This document shows positions 38,541 to 49,300 of a stretch of 64,000 nucleotides of DNA, one piece after another (positions within the stretch are counted from its first letter, which is position 1; each line of letters opens with the position of its first letter). Made by a program: the position numbers and the translations under genes. The notes under the pieces are model-generated. The model did not search any database. It was not told where the DNA came from and saw only the letters and a program-made list of their open reading frames with translations. Location of the stretch: the NCBI GenBank assembly GCA_024362935.1, contig JANCRA010000008.1, forward strand, positions 30,932,557-30,996,556, given 5' to 3'. The stretch comes from Setophaga petechia. Lineage: Eukaryota; Chordata; Aves; Passeriformes; Parulidae.

Positions 38541-39874
38541 CCACACAGGGGCAGTTCAAGGGAGAACAAAGCCACTAAAAGTTTTCTTTCCCACATTGGG
38601 ACTGCTGCTTTCACAGAAGTTTCTCAAGGTTTCCTTTTCCAAGGAGAAGAAGATGATGGGAAAGGCAGGACCCAAAGACCCTGCTGTTTACAGATACTTT
38701 TTCCCTATGGCCTGGGAATCCTGAAATGTGATTGCCTTGTAAGGGCAGGTTATTTTCAGCCACTCCCTTCATTATGTTCCAGTTAAACCCATGGCTCAAG
38801 TGGGGATTCTGTGCTGGAGAGATTTTGCACTGGCTCTCTGCCCAGGGATAGATTGCAGCAAGGGTAGACTCTGTCAGAAATAGGTGGATATGTGTGTAGA
38901 CCTCCAAGTCTTGAAACAAGAATATCACTGCTAGAGGTCAAGGCTTGAGCATGCCAGTATTTCCCTCCTTTACTGAAGTCAGTTGATGCTCCCTTGCCAG
39001 CGCTGGCTATTTTTGTAACAGTGTCACTGTGCTGGGGATTTTCCCATTTCAGACCATGTCACCGAGGTGACACAACTTGGGATACTTTTGCCTCTGAGAC
39101 TTCATTAAGAAGTGCAAACTCAGTATTTTCATGCTGCAATTTCTTCTAGGTTACTTGTTTACAAGTAAGAAGTACTTCAATTTTTATAAAATATTTAATT
39201 GTCCTTTATGTGTTTTTATCGGAGGCTTTAATATTTTAAAACTATTATTTTTTTTCCCCTGGAAAAACTTGTCTTTCCTAATTTCTCAGAAACAAAGTTT
39301 TGACATGAAAATCAAGATTATTTTTTGGTTTTTGCTTCTTCATTTAGAGGATATGCAACAGTTTTAGACGGCTTTTGAAAACACTTGGAATTATGGATTT
39401 AAATGAAAAAATCTCATATCTGGTCCTTTTCCATGGTTTTAATGGAAGAATCAAGACATGATTTGAAAAAATTGAAGAAAGAAGGAACCTGAAAGCTGAC
39501 AACTATGACAACACCTGCCTCAGCTTTCTGGGTTCTGCGTGGCACATTTAGTTATATTTATCCTTCTATTTTTGCATCACCATTTTGTCCTGCATCTCGT
39601 CACATGCAGCAGGGTTTTGCTGCTTCAAAGCCTTTGTCAACTGTAAAGTCACATGTAGCTTGTTTAAGATGAAAAGCCTTTCCAAAATGGGGGTTTGGCT
39701 TTTTTACAAATGGAGCAGTGTACTTTATTTCATTTTTTTCTATTTTTAATTAAGAATTTTGCTGCAGCACTGTCTGGTATTACCATTGGCTTTACTAAGG
39801 CTTCACTGCCTTAACTTTGGTTTTTAATGTTCATTATGTTCAAATGTGTTTTGTTTTAAAATATGTGTTGCTAT

Positions 39875-40546
39875 TCATGTTACTGAGAGCAAATTCAATG
39901 TGCCCTGTACAAGAAGGTAATGAGATTTGTGATGATTCCCGGCTCCTTGGGGAATTATTTCAGTCTTAGATGGCACTTTGGGAACGCTCTGTCCTTGCAC
40001 AAGAAAGCTTCCCTTAGTTATAAGTAGACACTTATTATAGGGCAAGATTAAAATCCTTGACAAAGGTTTTAATGACTTCACTGGGTCAAGGATTTTACCA
40101 CAGGATACTGAAACAAAGAAATGAACAGAAATGAACAATGTACGACCCTGTCTCCCTTGTGAAGGGAGGTCACTCTTGGCATGGATCTTGGACCTCAACC
40201 AAGCACTTTGTCTTCCAAAGTAAGAGCTGTAGTGTGCATGGAAATTAATCCATAATGTGCCACCTGTTGGACTTTTTGGATTAGTTTGTATTTTCTCTGC
40301 AATAATATACAAGGAAGAGAAGGGTGACTCTGTGATCAATTCTCCTCTGTTAGCAGGTGACATTGGTAAGGTGTGTTTAAAAATTTGTCTGTCGGGCCTC
40401 AATTTCTTTACTGATAGGCAGTCTAAGCTATATTTGCTACAGATTCCTGGGCGCTGAATCATTAGATATCTATCAGAACATTGCAGCCACCTTTTGACAA
40501 TAGCTGTTGCTTTCCACCAGTTTCCATTGAGTATTGAGCTACTCAA
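39875..40546 (-). other. 223-codon open frame, unassigned
   Basis: The longest frame in the window outside simple repeats. It begins MSSSILNGNWWKA and ends LNLLSVT. It is moderately basic, with scattered cysteines and tryptophans and no low-complexity bias, transmembrane run or motif that I recognise. There is no TATA box, poly-A signal or splice boundary tied to it. The frame could be an old retroposed fragment or a chance event in a locally less AT-rich block. No function is proposed. Confidence 0.15.
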
Positions 40547-40724
40547 GAACCCATCTTGTGTCAGCTAGGCTCTGGAGGCTACTGATGTTTCCTGGTACCA
40601 GTATGGGAACAATGGACAGGATTATAATTTTCAATAAAATGTTGGGTTACAAAGAACCTAAGAGACTAAGGCATTTTACAGAAGTGTTATCTTAACTCCT
40701 TAATGTTATATAATTGGGAGGGAA

Positions 40725-40782
40725 AGTAAAAAAATCAAAAAAATTTTAAAAAATTAAAAAGAAAATAAAAGAAAAAAGGAGT
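40725..40782 (+). repeat. A-rich low-complexity tract
   Basis: Nearly continuous A with isolated T, G and C (AAAAAATC, AAAATTTT, AAAGAAAAT words). No LINE or pseudogene body is visible upstream, so a poly-A tail origin is unsupported. Confidence 0.8.
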
Positions 40783-43149
40783 TGCTTGAGTTTGGAATAT
40801 TAATTTTTCTCTACCTAGCTCTATGGTTTATTTTTCCGAGGACAAAAACATTTGCATTGGCAATGTGTTGACTGGGGGGGAAAATGGTGTTCTAAGCCCT
40901 ATCCTGTATATTTCAAAGTTGGCAGTGCTTTCTTACTCAGCCTTGTGGTACCCCACCTCCCACAGGCCTGTAGATAAAGGCCTGAATCAAAGAACCTTGC
41001 TCATCTAATTCCCTCCCTGTGCATCAACTACTTGCCCACTGTTCCTTTTTTCTACTGCACAATTTCTTCTGTCCTGTGAGAGGAATACACACAATTGTGT
41101 AGGTCCAGTTGATGTACGTTTCAGTTTGCTTTGCTTCATGGTTGGGGTGTTCTCACTTTTGTTTGCCACCATCTCCCTTGTCTGGTTCTCTGACTGGAGG
41201 CCATGGTTAGAAGGTCATGTCTACATGGAGATACTGCTTTCTGGTATTGGTAAAGTCAGGATCAGAAAATGTTCTGATCATGTGTTTTTGGAGAAGACAA
41301 AGGAAACTGCCAGTGAAGTTGAAGGATCTATTTCACATACCAAAATGTCAAAAGAGTCTGAAAGGCTTTTAAATAGGAAGTATGGTAGGAAACTTCCTTC
41401 TTGTAGAAGAATGCTCCAATGCAACTTGCTATCTTTTGCATCTTTAGTGTAGCAGACAGAATGAAAAGAAGAAGGACAGATCTACTATCTGCAGGAATCA
41501 AATTGTAGAATTCAATGTCTCACTCCACTTGGGATCTTAAAGATCTTCAAAAATAATTTGAGGCAAAAGGAAGGGGAAAACTTGTGATGCTGGGAAACAT
41601 AAAATATTAAAGTTTTGTAGATCAAATTTCTAGAGACAATCAGACTGATTTGTGTAGATGATTTTTCCAGGAAGGGAAGTGAAATGAAGAAATACTCAGC
41701 TTCAGAGACCTGGGATGAGGATGGTAGGAGGGAGCTCATTTCACAGTAAATTCTGTGTGTCCATGTGAATGCTGGTGACAGTGACATCAGTGGTGGCACT
41801 AACTTTTTGGGAGGTGAGAGATGGCACAGGGCAAGGCAATGCAAACAGCTTCAGCAGAACACTTCCAGGAGAGGAGAAAGTGACTGGCAGAAAACTCCTC
41901 TGTTGTCCATCTGTCACCCGTGAAGACTGATGACCTTCTCTGCATCTCTGTCCTGGTCTTTTCAGTGAAGAACCCTGCTATCTTTCTCATAGTGGCAAAA
42001 GTAATTTAAAAGGGAATCAGCGTCAGAGGAACATAAACCACACCAAAAGTTTGTCTCTTTAATGGTATCCCCTCCATACTTCACGGACAGGTATTCTGCT
42101 AATACCTGCTAATTCTATTTCTAATCAGGTCTATAGCTCACAAAAGGCTGTTTTATACCAAACATAGGTACATTTAATGGTTTTAATCCTTGTCTGGGGA
42201 CTGAGTCGGGGGCTATGGAAAGAGATTTTAGAAGAGACTGGAAGACATGGCACACATTATACTGGAAGTTTAGTGGTTTTTTATCTTTGCTCAAAACCAC
42301 CGTGGAAGATGCGTGGAACTCCACTACTTTGAGCAGTAGTGTATTTTATAGAGAGACAGTTCAACATAGTCATAAGTATATTAACTTTCACTACAGCTAC
42401 ATTTCCTGCAATGTTTGGAAACTCAGAAAATTAGGGCCACTATGCTGTTGGGAAGATGGAATTATGAATCATTCTCATTTCCCAGTGCCCATCCATGACT
42501 GTAATGAGGCAAAGACAGGACCTGGCTGCTGGGGAAAGAAAACCTCTGAAAAGCAACTCTATATGTATCTGTAAGTATATCTTCAAAGTTAGGCTGAAGT
42601 TCTCCAATTAAATAGGGTTTGATCAATTAATATTTAGTTGAGGGTATTTTACAAGTATTTTTCATTACTTTTTAACACAGGTGTCCTGTAGAATTCCTGT
42701 CTGAGTTGCTGGATTCCTGGCAAAAGAGGTCACCCATCACTCTGGTTCAAGGGAGATCCAAGAGGCATATTGCCAAATTTTGGGTTCTTCAGTGGAAACC
42801 TCAGTGGAATCTGAGCTTTCCCAAAACTGTAAGCCTGAAGGCTCTTGGAGGAAGGAAGCTCTGAAAGCTGCAAGGTGCTCCATCACAGAAGGTCCTGCAA
42901 ATTCTGGAGGTGGCTTCCAAGGACTGTAGCTGGAACACATTCATGTAGTTATCACAGTATCATGAAATTCTAACAGTTTGTACTGTACTTTATGCTCCTG
43001 TACTATATGCTTTAACCCTTCAGGTTTTGAATTTGGTGCCTTATTTTTTTCCAAATATTCATGTTTCTTGTACACTGTCAGAGCTTGCACAAGACTAAAT
43101 CAAAGCCACAAGAAAACATCTGGACATGTCAAAATGTGGATGAATGGAA

Positions 43150-43450
43150 GTCTCAGCTGGATTGTTCCATACAGTTTTGGATACCATACTTCAGAAAATA
43201 TGTGGTCCAAATGGATAGTACTCTGCAGAGATTAAAAAGAATAACTGGAAACTGCAATCAGCAAGGAAAACAAAAACAGAATAGGTTTAATTTAGTCTGA
43301 AAAAGAGAACTCCAAAGGAAGGCAGGAGAAATGTTCCTTAGGTATGCAAGCGCTTGCTGGGAAGTAATAGCTTGTTTCAGAGCATTCACAATGCATATGA
43401 CAAAAGATAATGGACCTAAACTGCAGTAAAGGAGATTCATGGCCAAATCA
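43150..43450 (+). mobile_element. Ancient CR1/L3-like LINE fragment
   Basis: Plus-strand sequence translates in part to SIQFWIPYFRKYV and LQRLKRITGN, recalling the C-terminal CR1/L3 pattern (VQFWAPHFKKDV, then LERVQRRATRM). Downstream 'ctgaaaaagagaactcc' and 'ggacctaaactgcagtaaag' match old CR1 3' blocks. Strong divergence and the absence of the young 3' terminus suggest an insertion much older than the other CR1 copies here. Confidence 0.7.
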
Positions 43451-44267
43451 AGGGCTAAAGTATGAAAGGGTACCCTAGCACTGAATTATATTGCCTGAGA
43501 AAGCTGTAATCTCCATTATAAGGGAGGATAGTTGCTGTTGTTTTAGGCGAGTATTTCTCAGTTATGTCTAGATGTGGGTTAAAAGGAGGAACTAAGCTGA
43601 TTTTTGAGAACACCATGTTTTCTATAATATGTTTTGGAAGTAGGGAAGCAGAAAAAGTTTGGAGATGAAACCTGAAGAAACATCCAAAGATGTATGATCT
43701 TTCACATTATTCTTTTATTGGCAAATACTACATATAAAAAGTAAAAGAATACTCGTATCTTCCCTTATACATGAAGATTCAAAGAGTAGCTGTCTGCTCT
43801 TCTGCTTTGACAAATGTGGTGAATAGATAGCCCTGTTATTATCTCTGTCTTTGCTCTGTTACTGAAAGAGCAATTGAATACAGTTGTAATCTTTATCTTG
43901 TAATCTTTATCTTCTAATTGTTTTAGTATTAACACTAAATAATACTGATAACATTTCAGGTAGTGTTTTCAACCCTGCAATGGACTCTCACTTTGATCTT
44001 GTGCAAGATTCAAAACATTTGTAATGCTCTTCTCCCTTACAGAAGAGGCATAAGCTATTCAATACAGTTTGATCTATGTATTTCAAGAAAATATCAGATA
44101 TTAGTATATTACTTATTAGTATTTTTACTTAGTATTTTTAAGTATCCCCTAAAACCTCCTCTGTTTCCTCCTGTTTTTGCTTTGTCTAATAGTGCTTTTA
44201 CAACCAGTATGTCAAAATTAACATGCCTTTCCTATGAAATGGCACTTACACAATTTTTCTTTTCCTC
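43451..44267. other. Non-coding sequence
   Basis: AT-rich sequence leading into the CCTT array. A tandem 13-base word GTAATCTTTATCT occurs twice near 43890-43915. The long frame that starts at 43963 is open only because it runs into the array. Confidence 0.65.
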
Positions 44268-45251
44268 ATTCCTTCCCTTCCTTCCTTCCTTCCTTCCTTC
44301 CTTCCTTCCTTCCTTCCTTCCTTCCTTCCTTCCTTCCTTCCTTCCTTCCTTCCTTCCTTCCTTCCTTCCTTCCTTCCTCTCCTTCTTCCTTCCTTCCTTC
44401 CTTCCTTCCTTCCTTCCTTCCTTCCTTCCTTCTTCCTTCCTTCCTTCCTTCCTTCCTTCCTCTTCCTTCCTTCTCCTTCCTTCCTTCCTTCCTTCCTTCC
44501 TTCCTTCCTTCCTTCCTCCTTCCTTCCTTCCTTCCTTCCTTCCTTCCTTCCTTCCTTCCTTCCTTCCCTTCCCTTCCTTCCTTCCTTCCTTCCTTCCTTC
44601 CTTCCTTCCTTCCTTCCTTCCTTCCTTCCTTCCTTCCTTCCTTCCTCTTCCTTCCTCCTTCCTTCCTTCCTTCCTTCCTTCCTTCCTCCTTCCTTCCTTC
44701 CTTCCCTCCTTCCCTCCTTCCCTCCTTCCCTCCTTCCCTCCTTCCCTCCTTCCCTCCTTCCCTCCTTCCCCTCCTTCCCGTCCTTCCCTCCTTCCCTCCT
44801 TCCCTCCTTCCCTCCTTCCCTCCTTCCCTCCTTCCCTCCTTCCCTCCTTCCTCCTTCCTCCTTCCCTTCCTTCCTTCCTCCTTCCTCCTTCCTTCCTTCC
44901 TTCCTTCCTTCCTTCCTTCCTTCCTTCCTTCCTTCCTTCCTTCCTTCCTTCCTTCCTTCCTTCCTTCCTTCTTCCTTCCTTCCTTCCTTCCTTCCTTCCT
45001 TCCTTCCTTCCTTCTTCCTTCCTTCCTTCCTTCCTTCCTTCCTTCCTTCCTTCCTTCCTTCCTTCCTTCCTTCCTTCTCCTTCCTCTTCCTTCCTTCCTT
45101 CCTTCCTTCCTTCCTTCCTTCCTTCCTTCCTTCCTTCCTTCCTTCCCTCCTTCCCTCCTTCCTTCCTTCCTTCCTTCCCTCCTTCCTTCCTTCCCTCCTT
45201 CCCTCCTTCCCTCCTTCCCTCCTTCCCTCTTCCCTCCCTCCCTCCCTCCCC
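44268..45251. repeat. 984-bp compound CCTT / CCCTCCTT polypyrimidine array
   Basis: Nearly 1 kb of pure pyrimidine on the plus strand. The outer parts are CTTC tetranucleotides broken by many one- to three-base losses. The centre (about 44703-44850) switches to an eight-base unit CCCTCCTT. A single G at 44780 (CCCGTCC) is the only purine inside. A second CCCTCC zone marks the 3' end (45145-45250). Frames of 342-435 codons here are produced by the repeat and are not genes. Confidence 0.98.
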
Positions 45252-46064
45252 TAGTTTCCATGAGGTCTGATAGAGGGTCAGAGATCTTCAGCATACTCTG
45301 TTCCTTGAAGCTTTATGAAATTAGACACGGAGTAGGAAAGGACTATACTCTTAATCCTTTTGAGGGGAGAAATGTCTGCCTAGGTTATCTGCCAGAGAAA
45401 CTCTTGGAAAGGAGTTGGTATGATTGATCAGCCACAGGACATGCTTCCTGCAGGTAACATGAGGTCTTGCTCTGCAGCAAAGGTTTTGGCTCCTGTTTAG
45501 ACTCAGTCTCTGGTCAATAATAAAGGCATAGAGAAAGTTTGAATGCCAGTTACCACAAGAAACAAAAGCTGTTCATGATTAGGCTGCATTAGTTTATGGT
45601 TTCACCCAGCTACTTGTTTTATTGTGAAGAAACTCAGTTAAAAAAAAAAGTAATGATCAGAATCCTGTGAGTGAATTTGAAAACAGCAAAAGCTGAGAAA
45701 TCCAAAGGTAGGTCTCTGTAATCTTGCATATAAACCATAAAAACACTAAAAATGTAGCACTTTGTGCTAAATTTTATCATTATTGTTTTAAAAATCTATT
45801 GCAACTGAAAGCCTTTAATATTCCTCCTAACCTCCCTTTAGAGTTTGTTTCTTTCTGGCTTTTTCTGGGTGTGAGGATAGCAAAAGTCACATTGGGTGGC
45901 TGCCTCTTCTCTTGGGCATGGTCACTTGCAGATTGGTGCTAACCATTACTTCCTTGCTTTTCAAGTGGAGAAAACAATGAGACGGGACACATCTGCCTCT
46001 GTCTGACACTCCTGTGGCATGGACCACACTGGAACAGCTGGGGCTTCTTATTTTGCTGATGAAC
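45252..46064. other. Non-coding sequence
   Basis: Flank between the CCTT array and the ERV LTR. Nothing recognised; an A-run occurs near 45640. Confidence 0.6.
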
Positions 46065-46503
46065 TGATGCCTAAGGAGGCTGACCTGGAACAGAGGCTAG
46101 ACAGAGTTAAAGGAATAAAGTAGGTATTTATTAAAAGGCCTTCAAAGGATACACCTTGGGTAATACAAGAGTCCAGCCATGGCTCTGCCCAAGGTGGACA
46201 ACTGGTCACACGTCTTTTCACACTTTTATAAATTTTGGTCCATTTACATGTTGGGGTTAATTGTCCAATTACAGCTTCAGGTTATGAAGTCCCATCCTCC
46301 CAGCCTGCTCTCATCAGTTTGCTGTTATTTGTACCTTTTGGGCCTGAAGCTGCAACAGAGTCCTTGGTTGTCAGGCTGGAAAAGGATTGTTTTGTCTAAC
46401 TAAACTGTGAAGAGAACTTGCTAACACTTTATATGAAGTTCAGAGTCACACACTTAGGCAGTACAGAATCTAAAAAATATGAAAGCTAAAGATTAAGACA
46501 TCA
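46065..46503 (-). mobile_element. ERV 3' LTR, 439 bp
   Basis: The boundaries form an inverted repeat typical of LTRs: plus-strand start TGATGCCTAAG at 46065 and end CTAAAGATTAAGACATCA at 46503, so the minus strand starts TGATGTCTTAA. In minus orientation a TATAAAAG box (46230-46223) precedes an AATAAA signal (46132-46127) by about 90 bases, fixing U3-R-U5 order and direction. A polypurine tract directly upstream makes this the 3' LTR. The wording (AGGTATTTATTAAAAGGCC and neighbours) resembles LTRs I associate with songbird ERVs. Confidence 0.82.
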
Positions 46504-46515
46504 TTCCCTCCTTTA
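46504..46515 (-). other. Polypurine tract next to the ERV 3' LTR
   Basis: The minus strand reads TAAAGGAGGGAA directly before the LTR's TGATG start. A purine run at this place primes plus-strand DNA synthesis in retroviruses, which supports both the orientation and the 3' identity of the LTR. Confidence 0.75.
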
Positions 46516-47030
46516 GAAGCTTGACAAGGCCTTTACCTTGTCTAGTCCTCCATTCTAAACATCTACTAATTATAGGTATTTAAAAACAGATAAATATCAA
46601 CAATAGCAAGTACCTAACAATAATAATAAACATCTAACAACAGTAAATATCAAACAACAGATAAATATCTAATAGTAAATAAATATCTTTGGCTCAGTCC
46701 AAAGGTCCTTGGTACTTTTTCACCTCTCCTGTTGCATATGTCCTAGAAAACATGTGTCAGGGTCTTAAGTGTATTAATGAACCTTAGCTGGTCTCATCAA
46801 ACTCCCATAGAGCCTCCACCCACTTGTCCTGCTCAGCAGCTCCACTGTATCTCAGTCTCTGCCTCAGCTCTGCTCTAGCTTGAACTGTGTTTCAGTCATG
46901 CCTGGCCATGGCCCTTGCTCCTAGCATGACATGGGACCTGCCCTGGCACTATAGACTTACCTGCTGATCATGAGATGTGTTTGACTCTGGCTACTGCTGT
47001 CAGACCCTGGCTTGATGGTTTGCATATAAA
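46516..47030 (-). mobile_element. Probable ERV internal remnant, non-coding
   Basis: Lies on the internal side of the polypurine tract, so some of it should be retroviral interior. It includes an A-rich stretch (about 46584-46688) with repeated ATAAATATC and CTAACAA words, then a less AT-rich segment rich in CAGCTC/CTCAGC words. No open reading frame of gag, pol or env type is visible, and no 5' LTR follows within the window. The far border at about 47030 is a guess. Confidence 0.45.
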
Positions 47031-47867
47031 TGTCACTACAAAATGCTTGAGACAGGAAGCCTCACTCCTCAAAGATACACAGCTGTGGCTTGCCTTAAAT
47101 GGATTGGGGTGTTTCCACAGTCTGACTTCTCTGTCCCTTCTGTGAGGAAAATTAGCCTCAAAATTAGATCAAGAAAAACATTGTCAGCTTGGTGCATATG
47201 GATTTGCTCTTATCCCTCATTCTTGCACATCCAAAAAGTGTTGGCTAAAGTCAGATGTCCACCTGCACGTACTGGTTTTTTACACATGTGGGACAGCACA
47301 CTGCTGCTAAGGCATGGCTTGCTATTGCTAACCCCTTCCCCAAGGAATGGAACTATCCTGACAGGAGATAGTGGGACTTACATTCCTTGAATTTCAATTA
47401 CAGGGTGAGGAAGGGAGAGAGGGAAGGAGAGCTGGGTGTTGTTGCTGTCTGCTTTCCTGTGCACAACACATATTTCTGCATGGATTTCCAGCAGCAGTCA
47501 TTGATGATCGCATCAGCAGTAATGTCCCTTGATGCTTGCAATCCTTCTTAAGGAGTCCAGGGATGGTAGCACTGCATGGAAATGGGGCTGAAAGCAGGAA
47601 GGAATACTAGTGATAGGTGAGCAGAGAGCAGAAGAGCTGCTCTGTGTGTAGAGAAGTTCTATCCAGCCTAGCACTTTTTCTCTGATGAGCCAGCATCAGA
47701 TCCTGAAGAAGAACTAAGGAACAGGCTATTTCTGGAGTGACTCCTCCCTTGTTATATCCTTCCTTCCTATTTCCAGAAGTCCCTGGGCTACAGACTTACT
47801 GGTCAAGAATCCAAGTTTTCTGTCTGAAGGCTCCCAATGGACATGACCATCATTCCTATGCTTTGGG
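47031..47867. other. Non-coding sequence
   Basis: No gene or repeat family recognised before the CR1 fragment. The 115-codon plus-strand frame at 47043-47390 has no support beyond being open. Confidence 0.55.
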
Positions 47868-48224
47868 GCAACCTAATTTCAGCCTTCCAATACCTGAAGG
47901 GAGCCTACAAGAATGATGGAGGGGGACCTTTTACATGAGCATGTAGTGATAGGACAAGGGAGAATCGTTTCAAACTGAAACAATTAGGTTTAGATTAGAT
48001 CTTAAGAAGAAATTTGTCACTGTGAGGATGGTGAGGCACTGGAACAGATTGCCCAGAGAAATTGTGGATGCCCCATCCCCTGGAAGTGTTCAAGGCCAGG
48101 TTAGATGGAGCTCTGAGCAACCTGGTCTAGTGGAAGGTGTCCCTGCCCATGGAAGAGGCCTTGAAATCAGATGACATTTAATGTCCCTTCTAACCCAGGC
48201 CCATTTTATGATTCTATGATTCTG
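47868..48224 (+). mobile_element. CR1 LINE 3'-end fragment, relatively well preserved
   Basis: Follows the CR1 3' region closely: 'cagccttccaatacctgaag', 'gtagtgataggacaaggg', 'gaggcactggaacagattgc', 'agcaacctggtctagtggaa', 'ggtgtccctgcccatgg', and the terminal ATTCTATGATTCTG. 5'-truncated at about 47868, 3' end intact. Its close fit suggests one of the younger CR1 insertions in the window. Confidence 0.95.
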
Positions 48225-49204
48225 TGTTCATTGTCTTTCAGAGAAGTTTATTATGCTTGCCTAGCACAGGGTAACACCAATATGCATAATTTCAATATGC
48301 ATTGTGCAAATATATCCTCTCTATTTTATCCTTCTATGCAAGGTCTTCCCCTTCTAGAGGACCTACCTAGAACAAGTAATCTTCCAGAGCTGATGGAGGG
48401 TAACTTGACCTGCACTTCTGAATTGCCAGCTGTGCCCTGTTCAGCCTACACACACAGTGAGTAGAAGCCTAGCTTCCTTGTTTCACTTTGCCATGAACTT
48501 CCCAATCTAGGAGCTCTGATCTGTAGTTTTCCCGCTGAAATACCACACAAGATTATCTGACTAACCATGCTTCTGTAGACAAAACCAGATCTAGAACAAC
48601 TGCTCTTTTGAGCAGGCTGGAGCTAGGTCATATCATTAAAGTTACTAGATGCATGGATAGATGGGCTGACTTGGTTATTTATCTTTATATATGGATTTAT
48701 AAATTCTTTATTATTTTGTTTATTATTTTTATTTAACATACTATTTCTGAAGGTTTTTCCACAACAGCCAGTGTTATCTTGATTTGTACTCTCCATCTCT
48801 TCCAGTAAAACCCTACAGAGGATAGTGGAGAAAGGAGGGATTTTTCTGAGGTTATTTTCTGCTATCTGGAGATAGGCAAGTATGCTGTTTCTGTAAGATC
48901 TGAAATTTCCAGTCATGGGAATTGCTTGTGTGACTATCAAGCCCAATGTGTATTCAGATAAGGACAGTGGTTCTCTAGAACCAGTATGTTTTTTAGGGTG
49001 ACATAACAAGTGCTACATCACTCTCAGCGTGTGACTGAACAGCTTTTAAGTATCATCCTTCTTGCACCCTCAGAAATGGAGGATGAGGTTTACTATTTAA
49101 CAGCTGTTGGTAACCTTCTTTGCTCACCAGTTTGGAGTCAATGATGTTCTAATACTCTTGTTTACCTGGCAGCTGACGTTCTAGAGGCAAAACAAAGTTT
49201 GGTC
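48225..49204. other. Non-coding sequence
   Basis: Nothing recognised. A 128-codon minus-strand frame at 48623-49009 is lysine- and asparagine-rich, without motif or splice context. Confidence 0.6.
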
Positions 49205-49300
49205 AGTCCCCTGCACTGGCTTCCAGTGGCATTATAAAATGTTTCTTCATTGGCCTATATTCTGTTCTGATCAATAAAGCCCTATGGATTTTGCTTCTCT
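49205..49300 (+). mobile_element. Possible L2-like LINE remnant
   Basis: The words 'ccctgcactggcttccagtg' and 'gatcaataaagccctatgg' recall the widespread LINE C-terminal coding block LHWLPV..KALHGL, at roughly the expected spacing. The frame is broken. Only about 95 bases are recognisable, so chance similarity is possible. Confidence 0.4.

Larger units (their letters stand above)
38541..43149. other. Non-coding sequence
   Basis: No gene or repeat family recognised. Holds an A-rich tract at 40725-40782 and a 223-codon minus-strand open frame described separately. The 42215-42574 plus-strand frame (119 codons) ends at a GTAAGT but has no acceptor. Confidence 0.55.

Noticed and set aside
42215..42574. 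119-codon frame ending at a GTAAGT donor
   Set aside because: No plausible acceptor within the open region (the frame opens after a stop near 42134), and the peptide is unrecognised.
43963..45427. Open frames of 342-435 codons of Phe-Leu-Pro-Ser or Lys-Glu-Gly-Arg repeats
   Set aside because: They are direct translations of the CCTT array in both directions. The repeat unit has no stop codon, so frame length reflects array length only.
46584..46688. Repeated ATAAATATC / CTAACAA words that could suggest an array with spacers
   Set aside because: Irregular spacing, AT-rich degenerate words and position inside ERV interior sequence argue against any CRISPR-like or satellite structure.
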